A DNA stretch of 64,000 nucleotides from Myotis daubentonii (taxonomy: Eukaryota > Chordata > Mammalia > Chiroptera > Vespertilionidae): positions 86,998,641-87,062,640 of the forward strand of contig NC_081846.1 in NCBI RefSeq assembly GCF_963259705.1, given 5' to 3'. The notes under the pieces were generated by a model that had not been told where the DNA came from, made no database searches, and was given only the letters and a program-made list of their open reading frames with translations. This document shows, in pieces, positions 63,421-64,000 of this stretch. A program made the position numbers and the translations under genes. Position 1 is the first letter of the stretch. Each line of letters starts with the position of its first letter.

Positions 63421-64000
63421 GCACGTTGTCACCCTCTGGTGCCAATCACTTACCAACGCCGTGGGCATCGGAAACAGCAGCATTTCTGAGGGAAGAGCTT
63501 CACTTTCCGAGCGGTGGCTGCTCCTCATTTGGTCGGTAGCTAGTGAGAAGCAGCGGGGCCTTCTCCTAACAGGAGACAGCTCTCGGCAGAGGTTCCAGAG
63601 CAGCAGGCAAGGGCAGGGGGAGAGGGGGAGGGGGGCTGTGCTGAGAAGCAGCACGCAGCCGCCCACGCGAGGCCACCCACGCGAGGCCAGGCGAGGGAGC
63701 AGCCTCCCTCCCTCCCACAGCGATGATGGCTGGGTCAGGGCTCCCTCTGCTGTGCTGTTCCTGGGGTCACGGTGACCACGGGGGCCGAGGCGGGCTCACG
63801 GTTAGCCTTGGGCTTGGAAGATCTCAAAGCGGGGTGAGCTGGGAGGGTGGAGGGGACAGCAGGCTCCCGCCTGAGGGCTGGGGAGCAGCCAGGCTCAGCA
63901 CACAGGAGCACCCCTCACCCACTCGGGGCCACCGAGCAAGCGCGTGCGGGCTCTCCTGGAGCCCAGCTGAGAGAGGCCCTGCCCTTCCTCCAGGCCGATC
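63421..64000. other. Unique GC-rich sequence at window edge
   Basis: No gene or repeat recognised. A G/A-rich run lies at 63600-63640, followed by a short direct repeat 'cccacgcgaggcca' (63662 and 63676). Confidence 0.4.

Noticed and set aside
63131..63775. A 214-residue plus-strand frame across the CpG island
   Set aside because: GC-rich DNA yields long frames by chance; no domain, no splice context and overlapping alternative frames.

Overview
The window looks like nuclear DNA of a vespertilionid (vesper) bat. Four insertions begin TCCTA, end CTAG and sit between A and T: the rolling-circle Helitrons (HeliBat type) typical of that family. Several tRNA-derived Ves-type SINEs and two SPIN-like hAT elements, a horizontally transferred family known from Myotis, support this. 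Ancient mammalian repeats (MIR, L2, MLT1 LTRs, L1M, HAL1) fill much of the rest. I found no protein-coding host gene I can name. The many open frames in GC-rich parts have no recognisable domain and look like chance or minisatellite frames.

Layout. 1-20150 is mostly unique GC-rich sequence with MIR/L2 relics, a 59-bp minisatellite (3819-4174), a SPIN-like element (4451-4642), two Helitrons (6831-6982, 8900-9365) and a 22-bp minisatellite (18469-18650). 20160-27300 is AT-rich and made of nested retroelements: L1M fragments, an old HAL1 on the minus strand, two Helitrons, SINEs and an MLT1 LTR. 27300-41300 is mixed unique sequence with MIR, L2, MLT1, a diverged 130-bp duplication, and a 24-bp minisatellite grown inside a MIR (37017-37578). 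41300-43720 holds two Tigger/pogo-like elements, an L1M relic, and a 34-nt U2 snRNA fragment between perfect 22-bp target-site duplications.

47123-53271 is a near full-length L1 on the minus strand with a 16-bp target-site duplication, decayed ORFs and a Ves SINE inserted in ORF2. 53330-58100 is an L1M 3' end whose A-rich tail has grown into a ~360-bp polypurine tract, then a second L1M 3' end split by a 2.4-kb HAL1-like element carrying only ORF1. 58100-64000 is GC-rich with two CpG-island-like segments (60120-60400, 63100-63420), another Ves SINE and a 22-bp minisatellite of about 31 units.

The functional content is therefore mainly a layered transposon record. Host regulatory candidates are the two CpG-rich segments and a DR1-spaced array of four nuclear-receptor half-sites (44788-44814). 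All family names come from pattern recognition, without database searching.
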